Below, piece by piece: positions 1-9,362 of a DNA stretch of 12,290 nucleotides. The position numbers and the translations under genes were made by a program. The notes beneath the pieces are model-generated. The model had not been told where the DNA came from, did not search any database, and saw only the letters and a program-made list of their open reading frames with translations. Each line of letters begins with the position of its first letter. Positions within the stretch are counted from its first letter, which is position 1. The DNA comes from Blastococcus sp. CT_GayMR20 (lineage in GTDB: Bacteria; Actinomycetota; Actinomycetes; Mycobacteriales; Geodermatophilaceae): positions 1 through 12,290 of the forward strand of contig NZ_SPQM01000134.1 of the NCBI RefSeq assembly GCF_004570345.1, in the 5' to 3' direction.

Positions 1-1
1 C

Positions 2-1723
2 CCCGGCGCCTGGTGGGCCGCGCTGACCGCCCTCCTGCTCGCCGTCTCGGGCTGCTCCACGGTGCCCAGCAGCTCTGCCACCGTGCAGATCACCCAGATC
101 CCGACCCGGGCCGCCGACGTCGTGGGCAGCGAGCCGTTGCCCCCGGAGCCCGGTGCACCGCCCGAGGACATCGTCCGGTCGTTCATCGACGCCTCGGCCA
201 GCACCCGCGCCGGTCACCCGGTGGCGCGCCAGCACCTCGCGCCGGAGGCGGCCGAGTCGTGGGTGGACGAGGGCACGATCACCGTCCTCAGTGCCGACTA
301 CGCGACGGTCACCACCGTCACCGGCGCGGTCGCGGTGACCGCCAACCTGGTCGGCACAGTGGACGACCGCGGGGTGTTCTCCGTCGGCGGGCCGGGTGTC
401 TTCACCCGTGAGTTCCCGCTGGAGCAGGTCGACGGGCAGTGGCGGATCTCCGATCCGCCGGACGGGCTGATCATGCTGGAGCTGGACTTCGGCCGGCTCT
501 ACGACGAGGTCGCGGCGTACTTCATGGACCCGACGGGGCAACGGGTCGTCCCCGACCCGCGCTATCTCATCTCCGGCGAGGCCCAGCCCACGGCGCTCGT
601 CCAGCGACTGCTCGACGGTCCCTCGGCGGGGCTGGCGGCCGGCGTGCGCAACCCCTTGACCGGCGTCCAGCGGCGCAGCGCCGTCACCGTCGACGGGCAG
701 ACGGCCCTCGTCGACCTGACCGTGCCCACGATCGATCCGGCGCCGGTGATCGAGGAGATCTGCGCGCAGCTGGTGTGGACGTTGACCCAGCTGGACCAAC
801 CGCGCATCCGGTCGGTGGAGATCCGGGTGGACGGCGAGCTGGTGGGACTCGAGGGCGTGCCGGACGAGCAGACCCGGGACGACTGGCCCGCCTTCGATCC
901 CGACGCCGTGCCGGTGGACGCCGTGGGGCACTACCTGAACGCGGGCGCGCTGCACACCGTGACCAGCGGCGAGCCGGTCGCCGGACCGGCCGGCACGGGC
1001 GGCTACAACCTGTCCAGCGCGGCCGTGTCGGCCGACCCCAGCAGCGGCGAGCTCACCTACCTGGTCGGCGTCCAGCGCAACGCGGCAGGGGCGACCCTCT
1101 TCGCCGGCGAGTACTCCGGCGACCTGGCCCCGGCTCTCTCCGGCTCGACGCTCAGCGCGCCGAGCGTGGCGGCGACCCGCGCCGAGGCGTGGGTCGTGCG
1201 CAACGGCACCGACGTGGTACGGGTGCCGGCCGGTGGAGCTGCCCAGGCGGTCAGCGCCCCGACGCTCCCCGGGCTGGGGAGGGCCGAGGAGCTCCGGCTC
1301 TCGCCGGACGGGGTGCGGGCAGCTCTCGTGATCGAGGGCCCCGGCGGCCTGTCGCTCTTCATCGGCACGGTGGTCCGATCCGAGGACGGCGTCGTCGACC
1401 TCCGGGACCTCCACGAGATCGCGCCCGAGCTGTCGCAGGTCTCCGACGTCACGTGGCGGGACAGCGGCAACCTGTACGTCCTGGCCATCGACCCCTCCGA
1501 GGACCGGATCGTGCCGTACCAGGTGGGCGTCGACGGGTGGGGGCCGACCGACGTCCCCACGGCCGGACTGCCGGCCCAGGCGGACTCGATCGCCGCGGCG
1601 CCGACCCGCCAGCCGCTGGTCAGCGCCGGCTCGACGATCTGGCAGCTCGCCGGCGGCACATGGGTCACCCTCGTGCGAGGCCAGGAACCGCTCCCGGGCA
1701 CCGCGCCGTTCTACCCGCTCTGA
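2..1723 (+). CDS. lpqB: LpqB, MtrAB-associated lipoprotein with GerMN and beta-propeller domains (5' end cut by window)
   Basis: The reading frame is open from the window edge and gives 573 residues before TGA. It begins inside a lipoprotein signal peptide: a hydrophobic run (LTALLLAVSGC) ends in the lipobox VSGC with the lipidated Cys at 53-55, so only about ten N-terminal residues are missing compared with the roughly 583-residue mycobacterial LpqB. A GerMN-type domain lies at about 536-840 (YLISGEAQPTALVQRLLDGP). The remainder, about 950-1720, is a repetitive beta-rich region consistent with the LpqB beta-propeller. In mycobacteria LpqB is an outer-leaflet lipoprotein that interacts with the sensor kinase MtrB and affects MtrA signalling, cell division and envelope properties; that role is transferred from the family. 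The upstream neighbours, expected to be mtrA and mtrB, are outside the window. An internal GTG at 62 is not the real start, because it would remove the lipobox. Confidence 0.95.
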   Translation, partial: PGAWWAALTALLLAVSGCSTVPSSSATVQITQIPTRAADVVGSEPLPPEPGAPPEDIVRSFIDASASTRAGHPVARQHLAPEAAESWVDEGTITVLSADYATVTTVTGAVAVTANLVGTVDDRGVFSVGGPGVFTREFPLEQVDGQWRISDPPDGLIMLELDFGRLYDEVAAYFMDPTGQRVVPDPRYLISGEAQPTALVQRLLDGPSAGLAAGVRNPLTGVQRRSAVTVDGQTALVDLTVPTIDPAPVIEEICAQLVWTLTQLDQPRIRSVEIRVDGELVGLEGVPDEQTRDDWPAFDPDAVPVDAVGHYLNAGALHTVTSGEPVAGPAGTGGYNLSSAAVSADPSSGELTYLVGVQRNAAGATLFAGEYSGDLAPALSGSTLSAPSVAATRAEAWVVRNGTDVVRVPAGGAAQAVSAPTLPGLGRAEELRLSPDGVRAALVIEGPGGLSLFIGTVVRSEDGVVDLRDLHEIAPELSQVSDVTWRDSGNLYVLAIDPSEDRIVPYQVGVDGWGPTDVPTAGLPAQADSIAAAPTRQPLVSAGSTIWQLAGGTWVTLVRGQEPLPGTAPFYPL

Positions 1724-1743
1724 CGTCGTCCACAAGAGAACGA

Positions 1744-1791
1744 CCCCGTCCACCTCACGCCTCGCAGGCCCGGCGCCAGCCTGGGACGGGG
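1744..1791 (+). other. Nested inverted repeat in the lpqB-comF gap, possible attenuator or weak terminator
   Basis: The arms CCCCGTCC (1744-1751) and GGACGGGG (1784-1791) are perfectly complementary over 8 bp. An inner 5-bp stem CAGGC (1765-1769) and GCCTG (1779-1783) abuts the right arm. There is no T-run. It lies 20 nt after the lpqB stop and 13 nt before comF, so it could partly terminate the upstream transcript. The large asymmetric bulge makes this uncertain. Confidence 0.35.
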
Positions 1792-1794
1792 CCA

Positions 1795-1800
1795 TAGTGT
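1795..1800 (+). promoter_or_regulatory. Possible -10 box (TAGTGT) for comF
   Basis: TAGTGT fits the actinobacterial TAnnnT -10 pattern and ends 4 nt before the comF GTG. No Shine-Dalgarno sequence precedes that GTG, so a leaderless or nearly leaderless transcript is possible. The spacing is shorter than the usual 6-7 nt and no -35 is evident. Confidence 0.3.
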
Positions 1801-1804
1801 TCCG

Positions 1805-2593
1805 GTGGACGGCGAGCTGTTGGGCGCTCTCGCCGACCTGGTGCTGCCGCGGACGTGTGCCGGCTGCGCCGTCCCGGGCGCAGTGCTGTGCCGCTCTTGT
1901 GCGCGCCTGCTGACGCGGCCGCACCTGGCCACACCGCGCCGGTTCCCCGACGGCTTCCCGCCGACGGTCGCCGCCGGCGCCTACGCGGGTCCGGTCCGGC
2001 CGGCCCTGCTGGCGTTCAAGGAGCGCGGCCGGGCGGAGCTCGCCCGTCCTCTCGGCGTGGCCCTCGCGATCGCCGTGGCGGCGGTGACCGGCGCGGTCCC
2101 GGGGCGGCGGCCGGTGGTCCTGGTCCCGGTACCGAGCTCCCGGACGGCGCTCCGCACGCGCGGCCGGGACCACGTCCGTGAGCTCACCGGGCAGGCGGTC
2201 GCCGAGCTCCGGGCGGCCGGACGGCCGGTGACGGCGAGCCGGCTCCTGCGCCGTCGGGGGCGGGTGCGCGACTCGGCAGGTCTGTCGGCCGTGCAGCGCC
2301 GGGCGAACCTTGCCGGGACCTTCGCCGTGGCCGGCCCGGTGCCGGCGGGGGTGCTGCTGGTCCTCGTCGACGACGTGGTGAGCAGCGGCGCCACGCTCAT
2401 CGAGGCCGCCGCCGTCCTCGCCCGGACGACGCGCCGCGGCGACCCGCCGGTGCTGGCCGCGGCGGTCGCGGCGACCCCCAGGACGACCGGCAACGGCACT
2501 TCGGGGCGCGACCTGCGGGTTGTCCGGAACCTGTCCGAGATCGTCCTCGGGGCGCCTGCCGACCGACTGTCGGGACGGATGAACAGGGACTAG
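1805..2593 (+). CDS. comF: ComF family phosphoribosyltransferase-like protein
   Basis: The 262-residue protein has the ComF layout. An N-terminal four-cysteine zinc finger (C18-x2-C21 and C29-x2-C32) follows the LADLVLPRTC segment typical of the family. The C-terminal part is a type I phosphoribosyltransferase fold with the PRPP-binding loop VDDVVSSGAT at residues 188-197, preceded by VVLVPVPSS. In naturally competent bacteria ComF acts in the cytoplasm on incoming single-stranded DNA; in most actinobacteria the role is unknown, and no other competence gene is visible here. It lies between lpqB and hpf exactly as in mycobacteria (Rv3242c). GTG at 1805 is chosen because translation from it gives the expected ComF N-terminus. 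It has no convincing ribosome binding site, and a TAGTGT box just upstream may make it leaderless. The stop TAG overlaps a candidate hpf promoter. Confidence 0.9.
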   Translation: MDGELLGALADLVLPRTCAGCAVPGAVLCRSCARLLTRPHLATPRRFPDGFPPTVAAGAYAGPVRPALLAFKERGRAELARPLGVALAIAVAAVTGAVPGRRPVVLVPVPSSRTALRTRGRDHVRELTGQAVAELRAAGRPVTASRLLRRRGRVRDSAGLSAVQRRANLAGTFAVAGPVPAGVLLVLVDDVVSSGATLIEAAAVLARTTRRGDPPVLAAAVAATPRTTGNGTSGRDLRVVRNLSEIVLGAPADRLSGRMNRD

Positions 2594-2596
2594 CGT
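2591..2596 (+). promoter_or_regulatory. Candidate -10 box (TAGCGT) for hpf
   Basis: TAGCGT matches TAnnnT and overlaps the comF stop codon. Initiation 6-7 nt downstream, around 2600-2603, would leave a leader of about 30 nt that carries the GGGAGG ribosome binding site. No clear -35 was found, so the sigma factor is unassigned. An independent hpf promoter is plausible because hibernation factors are usually induced by stress or stationary phase. Confidence 0.35.
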
Positions 2597-2620
2597 CGAA
2601 GTGACTACAACCGGTCTACC

Positions 2621-2626
2621 GGGAGG
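2621..2626 (+). promoter_or_regulatory. Ribosome binding site deciding the hpf start
   Basis: GGGAGG lies just upstream of ATG 2631. The alternative in-frame GTG at 2601 has no such site, and starting there would add ten residues that are not part of the S30AE domain. Confidence 0.7.
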
Positions 2627-2630
2627 TCAC

Positions 2631-3317
2631 ATGGAGATCGTGGTCCGTGGTCGTAACGTCGAGGTCCCCGAGCACTACCGACAGCACGTGGAAGACAAGG
2701 TCGGTCAGCTCGAACGGTTCGACGGCAAGCTGAAGATGCTCCGGATGGATGTGGAGCTCTTCCACGAGAAGAACCCCCGACAGTCCGCCCATTGCCAGCG
2801 CGTCGAGATCACGCTGCGGGGCAAGGGCCCGGTGATCAGGGCCGAGGCCGACGGCGCCGACTTCTACGCCGCCCTCGACCTCGCGTGCCAGAAGCTCGAC
2901 GCCCGGCTGCGCCGGGCCGCCGACCGTCGCCGCGTGCACCACGGGCGGCGCACCCCCGCCAGCGTCCGGCTCACCGGCAACACCGCAGCCGACGTCGGCG
3001 CCATCGACGCACTCGAACTCGATCGTCAGCTCGCCGAGGGTCCCCACGTGACCGATCTCGACGAGCACCTGCCCGGCCGGGTCGTGCGCGAGAAGCACCA
3101 CCCCGCCACTCCCATGACCGTCGACCAGGCCCTCCACGAGATGGAACTGGTCGGCCACGATTTCTTCCTCTTCCAGTGCGCCGACACCGGCCAGCCGACG
3201 GTCGTCTACCGGCGGCACGCCTACGACTACGGGCTCATCCGGCTCGTCGAGGTCGCACAGAACGGCGTCGGGACCGCCCACGCCCGCAAGGCCGAACCAC
3301 AGGCCGCCACGAGCTGA
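2631..3317 (+). CDS. hpf: Long-form ribosome hibernation promoting factor (HPF)
   Basis: The 228-residue protein has the long HPF architecture. An N-terminal S30AE domain (about residues 1-100, starting MEIVVRGRNVEVPEHYRQHV) binds the small ribosomal subunit near the decoding site. A charged linker follows. A C-terminal domain (about 148-205), with the features KHHPATPMTVDQALHEMEL, GHDFFLFQ and VVYRR...YGLIRL, mediates HPF dimerisation, which joins two 70S ribosomes into 100S particles in this family. Positional and sequence features match mycobacterial Rv3241c, next to secA1. The conserved core DGxYGLI reads AYDYGLI here. ATG 2631 is chosen for its GGGAGG site; GTG 2601 is the alternative. 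The gene ends at a strong hairpin, so it is the last gene of the lpqB-comF-hpf run, and a TAGCGT box in the comF stop may give it a promoter of its own. Confidence 0.93.
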   Translation: MEIVVRGRNVEVPEHYRQHVEDKVGQLERFDGKLKMLRMDVELFHEKNPRQSAHCQRVEITLRGKGPVIRAEADGADFYAALDLACQKLDARLRRAADRRRVHHGRRTPASVRLTGNTAADVGAIDALELDRQLAEGPHVTDLDEHLPGRVVREKHHPATPMTVDQALHEMELVGHDFFLFQCADTGQPTVVYRRHAYDYGLIRLVEVAQNGVGTAHARKAEPQAATS

Positions 3318-3323
3318 GTGCGG

Positions 3324-3352
3324 GCGGGAGGGCGCGGATCGCGCCCTCCCGC
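3324..3352. terminator. Bidirectional intrinsic-type hairpin between hpf and the GNAT gene
   Basis: A perfect 13-bp stem (3324-3336 with 3340-3352, core GGGAGGGCGCG) encloses a 3-nt loop GAT. It begins 7 nt after the hpf stop and ends 5 nt before the stop of the convergent acetyltransferase gene, so it can serve both strands. There is no U-tract, which is common for actinobacterial terminators. Confidence 0.8.
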
Positions 3353-3357
3353 ACCGT

Positions 3358-3921
3358 TCACTCGCCGGCCAGCCGGCCGAACAGCACCGCGTCCCCCCGC
3401 GTGCCATCGCGGTAGTCCAGGCACGAGCGCACGGTTCCCTCCGGCGTGAACCCCGCCCGCCGGGCGACGGCCTGCGAGGCCGTGTTGCGGACGTCGGCGT
3501 ACAGGTGGACCCGCGGTGCCCCCAGACCCAGCGCCCAGTCCGCCAGCGCGTGCGCGGCCTCGGCGGCGTAGCCACGCCCGCGGGCCCAGGGCGCGATCCA
3601 GTAGCCGACCTCCGGGCCGAGCCGGCCGGGCACGAGGTGGCAGCCGGCGGATCCGACCAACGCGCCGTCGGCCTCGATCGCGGTCGGCATGCCCTTCCCC
3701 TGCGCGCGCTCGCGCGGCGCCGTTCCGCACACCCACTCGCGGGCGGCGCCGGGCGTGTACGGGAGGGGCAGGGCGCTGATCCAGCGCTGGGTCTCGGGAT
3801 CCTGGCAGGCGCGGAACACCTCGTCGACGTCGTCCGGGCGGTACGGGCGCAGGACGAGCCGGTCGGTGCGCACCACCTCGGTCGTCAGGTCGACGCCGGT
3901 GATGTCGAGGGTCACCGACAC
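3358..3921 (-). CDS. GNAT family N-acetyltransferase (RimJ/RimL-like)
   Basis: The 187-residue protein carries the GNAT fold of the Acetyltransf_3/RimJ-RimL type. It has the N-terminal entry TDRLVLRPYRPDD (about 19-31), the acetyl-CoA pyrophosphate-binding loop RGRGYA at 114-119 following VGYWIAPWA, and the C-terminal N-x-x-S...GF motif (N146, S149, G157-F158). It should transfer an acetyl group from acetyl-CoA to an amine, possibly a protein N-terminus or a small molecule; the substrate cannot be read from the sequence. GTG 3921 is 4 nt after the stop of the upstream reductase gene, so the two are probably co-transcribed and coupled. No clear Shine-Dalgarno supports this start, and GTG 3915 is an alternative. 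The frame continues far upstream as open sequence antisense to secA, but that part is not coding. Confidence 0.87.
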   Translation of the reverse strand: MSVTLDITGVDLTTEVVRTDRLVLRPYRPDDVDEVFRACQDPETQRWISALPLPYTPGAAREWVCGTAPRERAQGKGMPTAIEADGALVGSAGCHLVPGRLGPEVGYWIAPWARGRGYAAEAAHALADWALGLGAPRVHLYADVRNTASQAVARRAGFTPEGTVRSCLDYRDGTRGDAVLFGRLAGE

Positions 3922-3925
3922 ATGG

Positions 3926-4318
3926 TCAGGCGTTGCCCAGGATCCGGTCGACCGATATTTCGAGAACGACGCGGGCCGGGTTCTCGCGCGGCTGCCGGTA
4001 GCGCGCGGCGTACCGGCGCTCGGCGTCGGCGACGGACGCGGCGTCGTCGCGCACGACCGCCGTCCCCTCGAGCGTCGTCCAACGGCGCCCGTCCACGTGG
4101 CAGACCGCCACCCGCTGCTGCCCCGCCCGGACGTGCCGGGCCTTGGCCGACGTCCCGGAGGTGATGACGCGGGCGGTCCTCGTCGCGGCGTCATAGGTGA
4201 CCCCGACCGGGACGACGTGCGGGCTGCCGTCGGCGCGCAGCGTCGTGAGCGTCGCGACGTGCCGTTCGGCCAGGAAGGCGAGCAGGCCGGGGCCCGGGTC
4301 GTCGAGATCACGGGCCAC
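3926..4318 (-). CDS. F420-dependent split-barrel reductase, Rv2074 (biliverdin reductase)-like
   Basis: The 130-residue protein is a single split beta-barrel domain of the pyridoxamine 5'-phosphate oxidase-like, F420-binding class. The stretches [27 protein letters not shown] (about 13-39), ARVITSG and AELRYA..YR-like [22 protein letters not shown] (about 99-120) closely resemble, from memory, M. tuberculosis Rv2074, an F420H2-dependent biliverdin reductase. The predicted activity is therefore cytoplasmic F420H2-dependent reduction of a tetrapyrrole or related compound; the substrate is inferred from the family. The length is close to the roughly 137 residues of Rv2074. GTG 4318 is preceded by TAGGCT with a 6-nt gap and no Shine-Dalgarno, so the mRNA is probably leaderless. 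The ATG two bases upstream (4320) is out of frame. It heads a two-gene unit with the acetyltransferase and is divergent from secA. Confidence 0.85.
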   Translation of the reverse strand: MARDLDDPGPGLLAFLAERHVATLTTLRADGSPHVVPVGVTYDAATRTARVITSGTSAKARHVRAGQQRVAVCHVDGRRWTTLEGTAVVRDDAASVADAERRYAARYRQPRENPARVVLEISVDRILGNA

Positions 4319-4324
4319 ATCGCC

Positions 4325-4330
4325 AGCCTA
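4325..4330 (-). promoter_or_regulatory. -10 box (TAGGCT) giving a leaderless transcript of the F420 reductase gene
   Basis: Reading the minus strand, TAGGCT is followed by exactly 6 nt (GGCGAT) and then the GTG start at 4318, which places the expected transcription start on the start codon. There is no ribosome binding site. No -35 similar to TTGACA is visible at 17-18 nt. Confidence 0.6.
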
Positions 4331-4377
4331 CGGACAGCCACGTGGGTCGGATCGCCGACGGAGCCGGTGCAGCCGCC

Positions 4378-4383
4378 TACGCT
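4378..4383 (+). promoter_or_regulatory. -10 box (TACGCT) giving a leaderless transcript of secA
   Basis: TACGCT is followed by exactly 6 nt (GGGGGT) and then GTG 4390, so transcription would start at the start codon. The geometry mirrors that of the divergent gene, 47 bp away between the two boxes. A GC-rich stretch with a TCGG/CCGA dyad (4348-4359) lies between them where the -35 elements would fall. Confidence 0.55.
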
Positions 4384-4389
4384 GGGGGT

Positions 4390-7386
<2,997 letters not shown>

Positions 7387-7403
7387 GCCGCAGCCGCGCA
7401 CGA

Positions 7404-7439
7404 CAGCGCCCCCGCCGATCGATGTCGGCGGGGGCGCTG
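7404..7439. terminator. Bidirectional hairpin terminator between secA and the enoyl-CoA hydratase gene
   Basis: A perfect 15-bp stem (7404-7418 with 7425-7439, core GCGCCCCCGCCGA) encloses a 6-nt loop TCGATG. It lies 17 nt after the secA stop and 4 nt before the stop of the convergent gene. No U-tract is present. Confidence 0.85.
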
Positions 7440-7443
7440 CCGT

Positions 7444-8205
7444 TCACGCACTCGAACGCGGGTCGTGCCAGATCGGCGGTCGGCGTTCCAGGAACGCCCG
7501 CTTGCCCTCGGCCGCGTCGGGAGAGCCGAGGACCGCCCGCGTCGCGTCGTCGGTCGTGATCCAGCCCAGGTGGTCCGCCGCCGCCACGTGAGTGTGGACG
7601 GACCGCAGCGTCGCCTGGACGGCGACGGGTGAGTTGGTCGCGATGCGGCGGGCGAGCGCCAGCGCCCCGTCCAGAGCACCGCCGGAGTCGGTCAGGCGGT
7701 TCACGAGGCCCAGGTCGAGCGCCCGCCTGGAGTCGATCGGATCGCCGGTGAGGAGGAGCTCGGTCGCGACGTTGACGGGGAGTGCCCGAGGCCCACGGAA
7801 CAACCCGCCGCACGTCGCGACGACGCCACGGGAGACCTCCGGCAGGCCGAAGCTGGCCGTCGTCGAGGCGACGACGAGGTCGCACGACAGGACGATCTCG
7901 AAACCGCCGCCCAGGGCCGGCCCCTCCACGGCGGCGACGAGGGGCACCCGGCGCACCCGACGGGTGATGCCGTACGGGCCACCGCGGCCGGTCGGCCCGC
8001 CCGAACCGGTCGCGAGATCGGTGCCGGCGCTGAACACCCGCGAAGAACTGGCCAGCACGATCGACCGCACCGCCGGGTCGTCGTCGAGCGCGTTCAGCGC
8101 GGCGTCGAGCGCCGCGGTCATCGGCGCGTCCATCGCATTGCGCTTCTCGGGCCGGTCGAGCGTCACGACGGCGACGTGCCCGTCCCGGTCAACCCTGACG
8201 GGCAC
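7444..8205 (-). CDS. Enoyl-CoA hydratase/isomerase (crotonase) family protein
   Basis: The 253-residue protein has the crotonase fold and normal family length. The CoA-binding and oxyanion-hole segments are RVFSAGTDL (57-64) and EGPALGGGFEIVLSCDL (94-110). Both glutamates that act in enoyl-CoA hydration have counterparts, E103 in GGGFE and E123 in GLPEV. It may hydrate or isomerise an enoyl-CoA in fatty acid or amino acid breakdown, but the family is broad and the substrate cannot be assigned; a cytoplasmic location is expected. The GGA following the usual P-G-A-G-G-T region reads VATCGGLFRGPRALP here, a mild departure from the common PGAGGTQRLPR. GTG 8205 overlaps the upstream gene by 17 nt and is preceded by a strong GGAGGT site, so the two genes are co-transcribed and probably coupled. 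Confidence 0.9.
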   Translation of the reverse strand: MPVRVDRDGHVAVVTLDRPEKRNAMDAPMTAALDAALNALDDDPAVRSIVLASSSRVFSAGTDLATGSGGPTGRGGPYGITRRVRRVPLVAAVEGPALGGGFEIVLSCDLVVASTTASFGLPEVSRGVVATCGGLFRGPRALPVNVATELLLTGDPIDSRRALDLGLVNRLTDSGGALDGALALARRIATNSPVAVQATLRSVHTHVAAADHLGWITTDDATRAVLGSPDAAEGKRAFLERRPPIWHDPRSSA

Positions 8206-8671
8206 CGCTCACCTCCGCGATCTTCCGGAAGTCCCAGCTCACGATCTTGTCGACGTCGACCGTGAGCCAGGCATGCCGCCCGTCGTGACCGATGGTCGAC
8301 CGCCCCTGGTACTTCGTGGCGAATGCCTTCTCCACCGCTTCGAGCTCGGGAACGGCCAGCTCCCCGGTCCGGGGCACCTCCCCGACGACGCGCGCCCGGC
8401 CCGAGATCTCGACGCCCCGCAGCTCCAGGTAGTCGTGGCCGTCGTCGACCACGATCGCGATCCGCGGATCGTTCTGGAGGTCCTTGAAACGCTGACTCGT
8501 GGTGATCGAGTACAGCCAGATCGACTCCCCGTGCCAGACGAACCACAGGGGGGAGACGTGCGGGCCCGACGGACTCACCGTCGCCACCCGGCAGGTCCGC
8601 GCACCGGCGAGGAAGTCGTCGCGCTCCTCCGTGCTCAGTGCGATGCGCCGTCCGCGTCGCTGTTCCTTCAC
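8189..8671 (-). CDS. Pyridoxamine 5'-phosphate oxidase-like flavin/F420-binding protein
   Basis: The 160-residue protein is a small split beta-barrel of the pyridoxamine 5'-phosphate oxidase-like superfamily. It has the typical opening ALSTEERDDFLAGARTCRVATVSPSGPHVSPLWFVW (about 11-46), an IWLYSITTSQRFKDLQNDPRIAIVVDD core (51-77) in which the SQRFKDL stretch corresponds to the cofactor phosphate-contacting region, and a YLELRGVEISGRARVV strand pair. Members bind FMN or F420 and reduce diverse small molecules. Which cofactor is used here, and the substrate, cannot be read from the sequence. GTG 8671 is supported by GGAGG at 8676-8680 with a 4-nt gap. The stop lies inside the enoyl-CoA hydratase gene, so the pair form one operon. 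It differs clearly in sequence from the Rv2074-like protein at 3926-4318. Confidence 0.82.
   Translation of the reverse strand: MKEQRRGRRIALSTEERDDFLAGARTCRVATVSPSGPHVSPLWFVWHGESIWLYSITTSQRFKDLQNDPRIAIVVDDGHDYLELRGVEISGRARVVGEVPRTGELAVPELEAVEKAFATKYQGRSTIGHDGRHAWLTVDVDKIVSWDFRKIAEVSGARQG
8211..8216 (-). promoter_or_regulatory. Strong ribosome binding site for the enoyl-CoA hydratase gene
   Basis: GGAGGT on the minus strand lies 5 nt before GTG 8205, inside the coding region of the upstream split-barrel gene. It fixes the start and explains how a gene with a 17-nt overlap is translated. Confidence 0.75.
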
Positions 8672-8758
8672 GGTGCCTCCAGTTCCACGCCCGGGCTCTG
8701 CGCAGGGACCCTAGAGACTGCCGCTGCGCCCGGTCGCACAACCCGTGCCGCGGAGAGG

Positions 8759-9307
8759 TCAGCCGACCTGCAGCGCGGTGCAGCGCCAGCGCCCGTCGAT
8801 GCCCTCGAGCCGGGCGGCGACGGCGTGGGCCCGCCCGCCCCGCCGGGCCACGGCGGTCACCTCGGCGACGCCGTCGACCGGCTCGCACACGTGGACCGGG
8901 CCAACGACCAGCGGTGAGGTGCCCTCGGCGCACCACCGCGGGCGGCGGCCGCCGGAGAGCGCGGCGAAGACACCCAGGGACGTGATCGGCTGCAGCTGCG
9001 CCAGCGGGCGCCGTCCGGCCAGTGCCTCCAGGGTCAGCGTGATGAGGCGGCGTCCGGCGTCCCGGGCGTCGGGCAGCTCCGCGCGCGCCGACCACGCAGG
9101 GCCGAAGTCGTCGTCCCGTGCGGCGTAGGCGGGCCGCGGCCGCGGGCCGGGCCGGTGCGCCGGCCGGGGTGCCGAAAGGCCCGGGTGCACCAGGCGGACC
9201 GGCACGCGCCCGTCCTGCAGCGGGGGCTGCGGGGTGGGGACGACGACGAGCCGCAGGGGGGACGGCGCGGGCGCCGGTGCGGCCGCGGAGGACGGAGACG
9301 CGGTCAT
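8759..9307 (-). CDS. Rv3235 family protein (function unknown)
   Basis: The 182-residue protein has a low-complexity Pro/Ala/Arg-rich first half and a conserved C-terminal domain from about residue 85 to 182. The C-terminal signature, RRPLAQLQPITSLGVFAAL (99-117) followed by DGVAEVTAVARRGGRAHAVAARLEG and GRWRCTALQ, is that of the actinobacterial Rv3235 family. No enzymatic motif, signal peptide or membrane segment is seen, and the function of the family is not established. The family is found near secA in M. tuberculosis as well, which supports the assignment. ATG 9307 has AGGGAG at 9315-9320 on the minus strand, 7 nt away. It lies 55 nt downstream of the LysM gene on the same strand and is probably co-transcribed with it. 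An 87-bp gap with a weak TAGGGT box (8708-8713) separates it from the split-barrel gene that follows. Confidence 0.8.
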   Translation of the reverse strand: MTASPSSAAAPAPAPSPLRLVVVPTPQPPLQDGRVPVRLVHPGLSAPRPAHRPGPRPRPAYAARDDDFGPAWSARAELPDARDAGRRLITLTLEALAGRRPLAQLQPITSLGVFAALSGGRRPRWCAEGTSPLVVGPVHVCEPVDGVAEVTAVARRGGRAHAVAARLEGIDGRWRCTALQVG

Positions 9308-9362
9308 GGGAGGGCTCCCTGGGAGTCGTGGGGGAAGCGGCGGTGGACTGCGGGCGGGCGGC

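Noticed and set aside
8708..8713. TAGGGT on the minus strand as a promoter for the split-barrel/hydratase pair
   Set aside because: It fits TAnnnT, but the leader would be about 30 nt with no -35 at the right distance. The motif is too short to call alone, so it is mentioned only under the neighbouring gene.
7592..8917. A 441-codon plus-strand frame opposite the hydratase and split-barrel genes
   Set aside because: It shows no domain, while the minus-strand genes have clear family signatures, ribosome binding sites and stops at sensible places.
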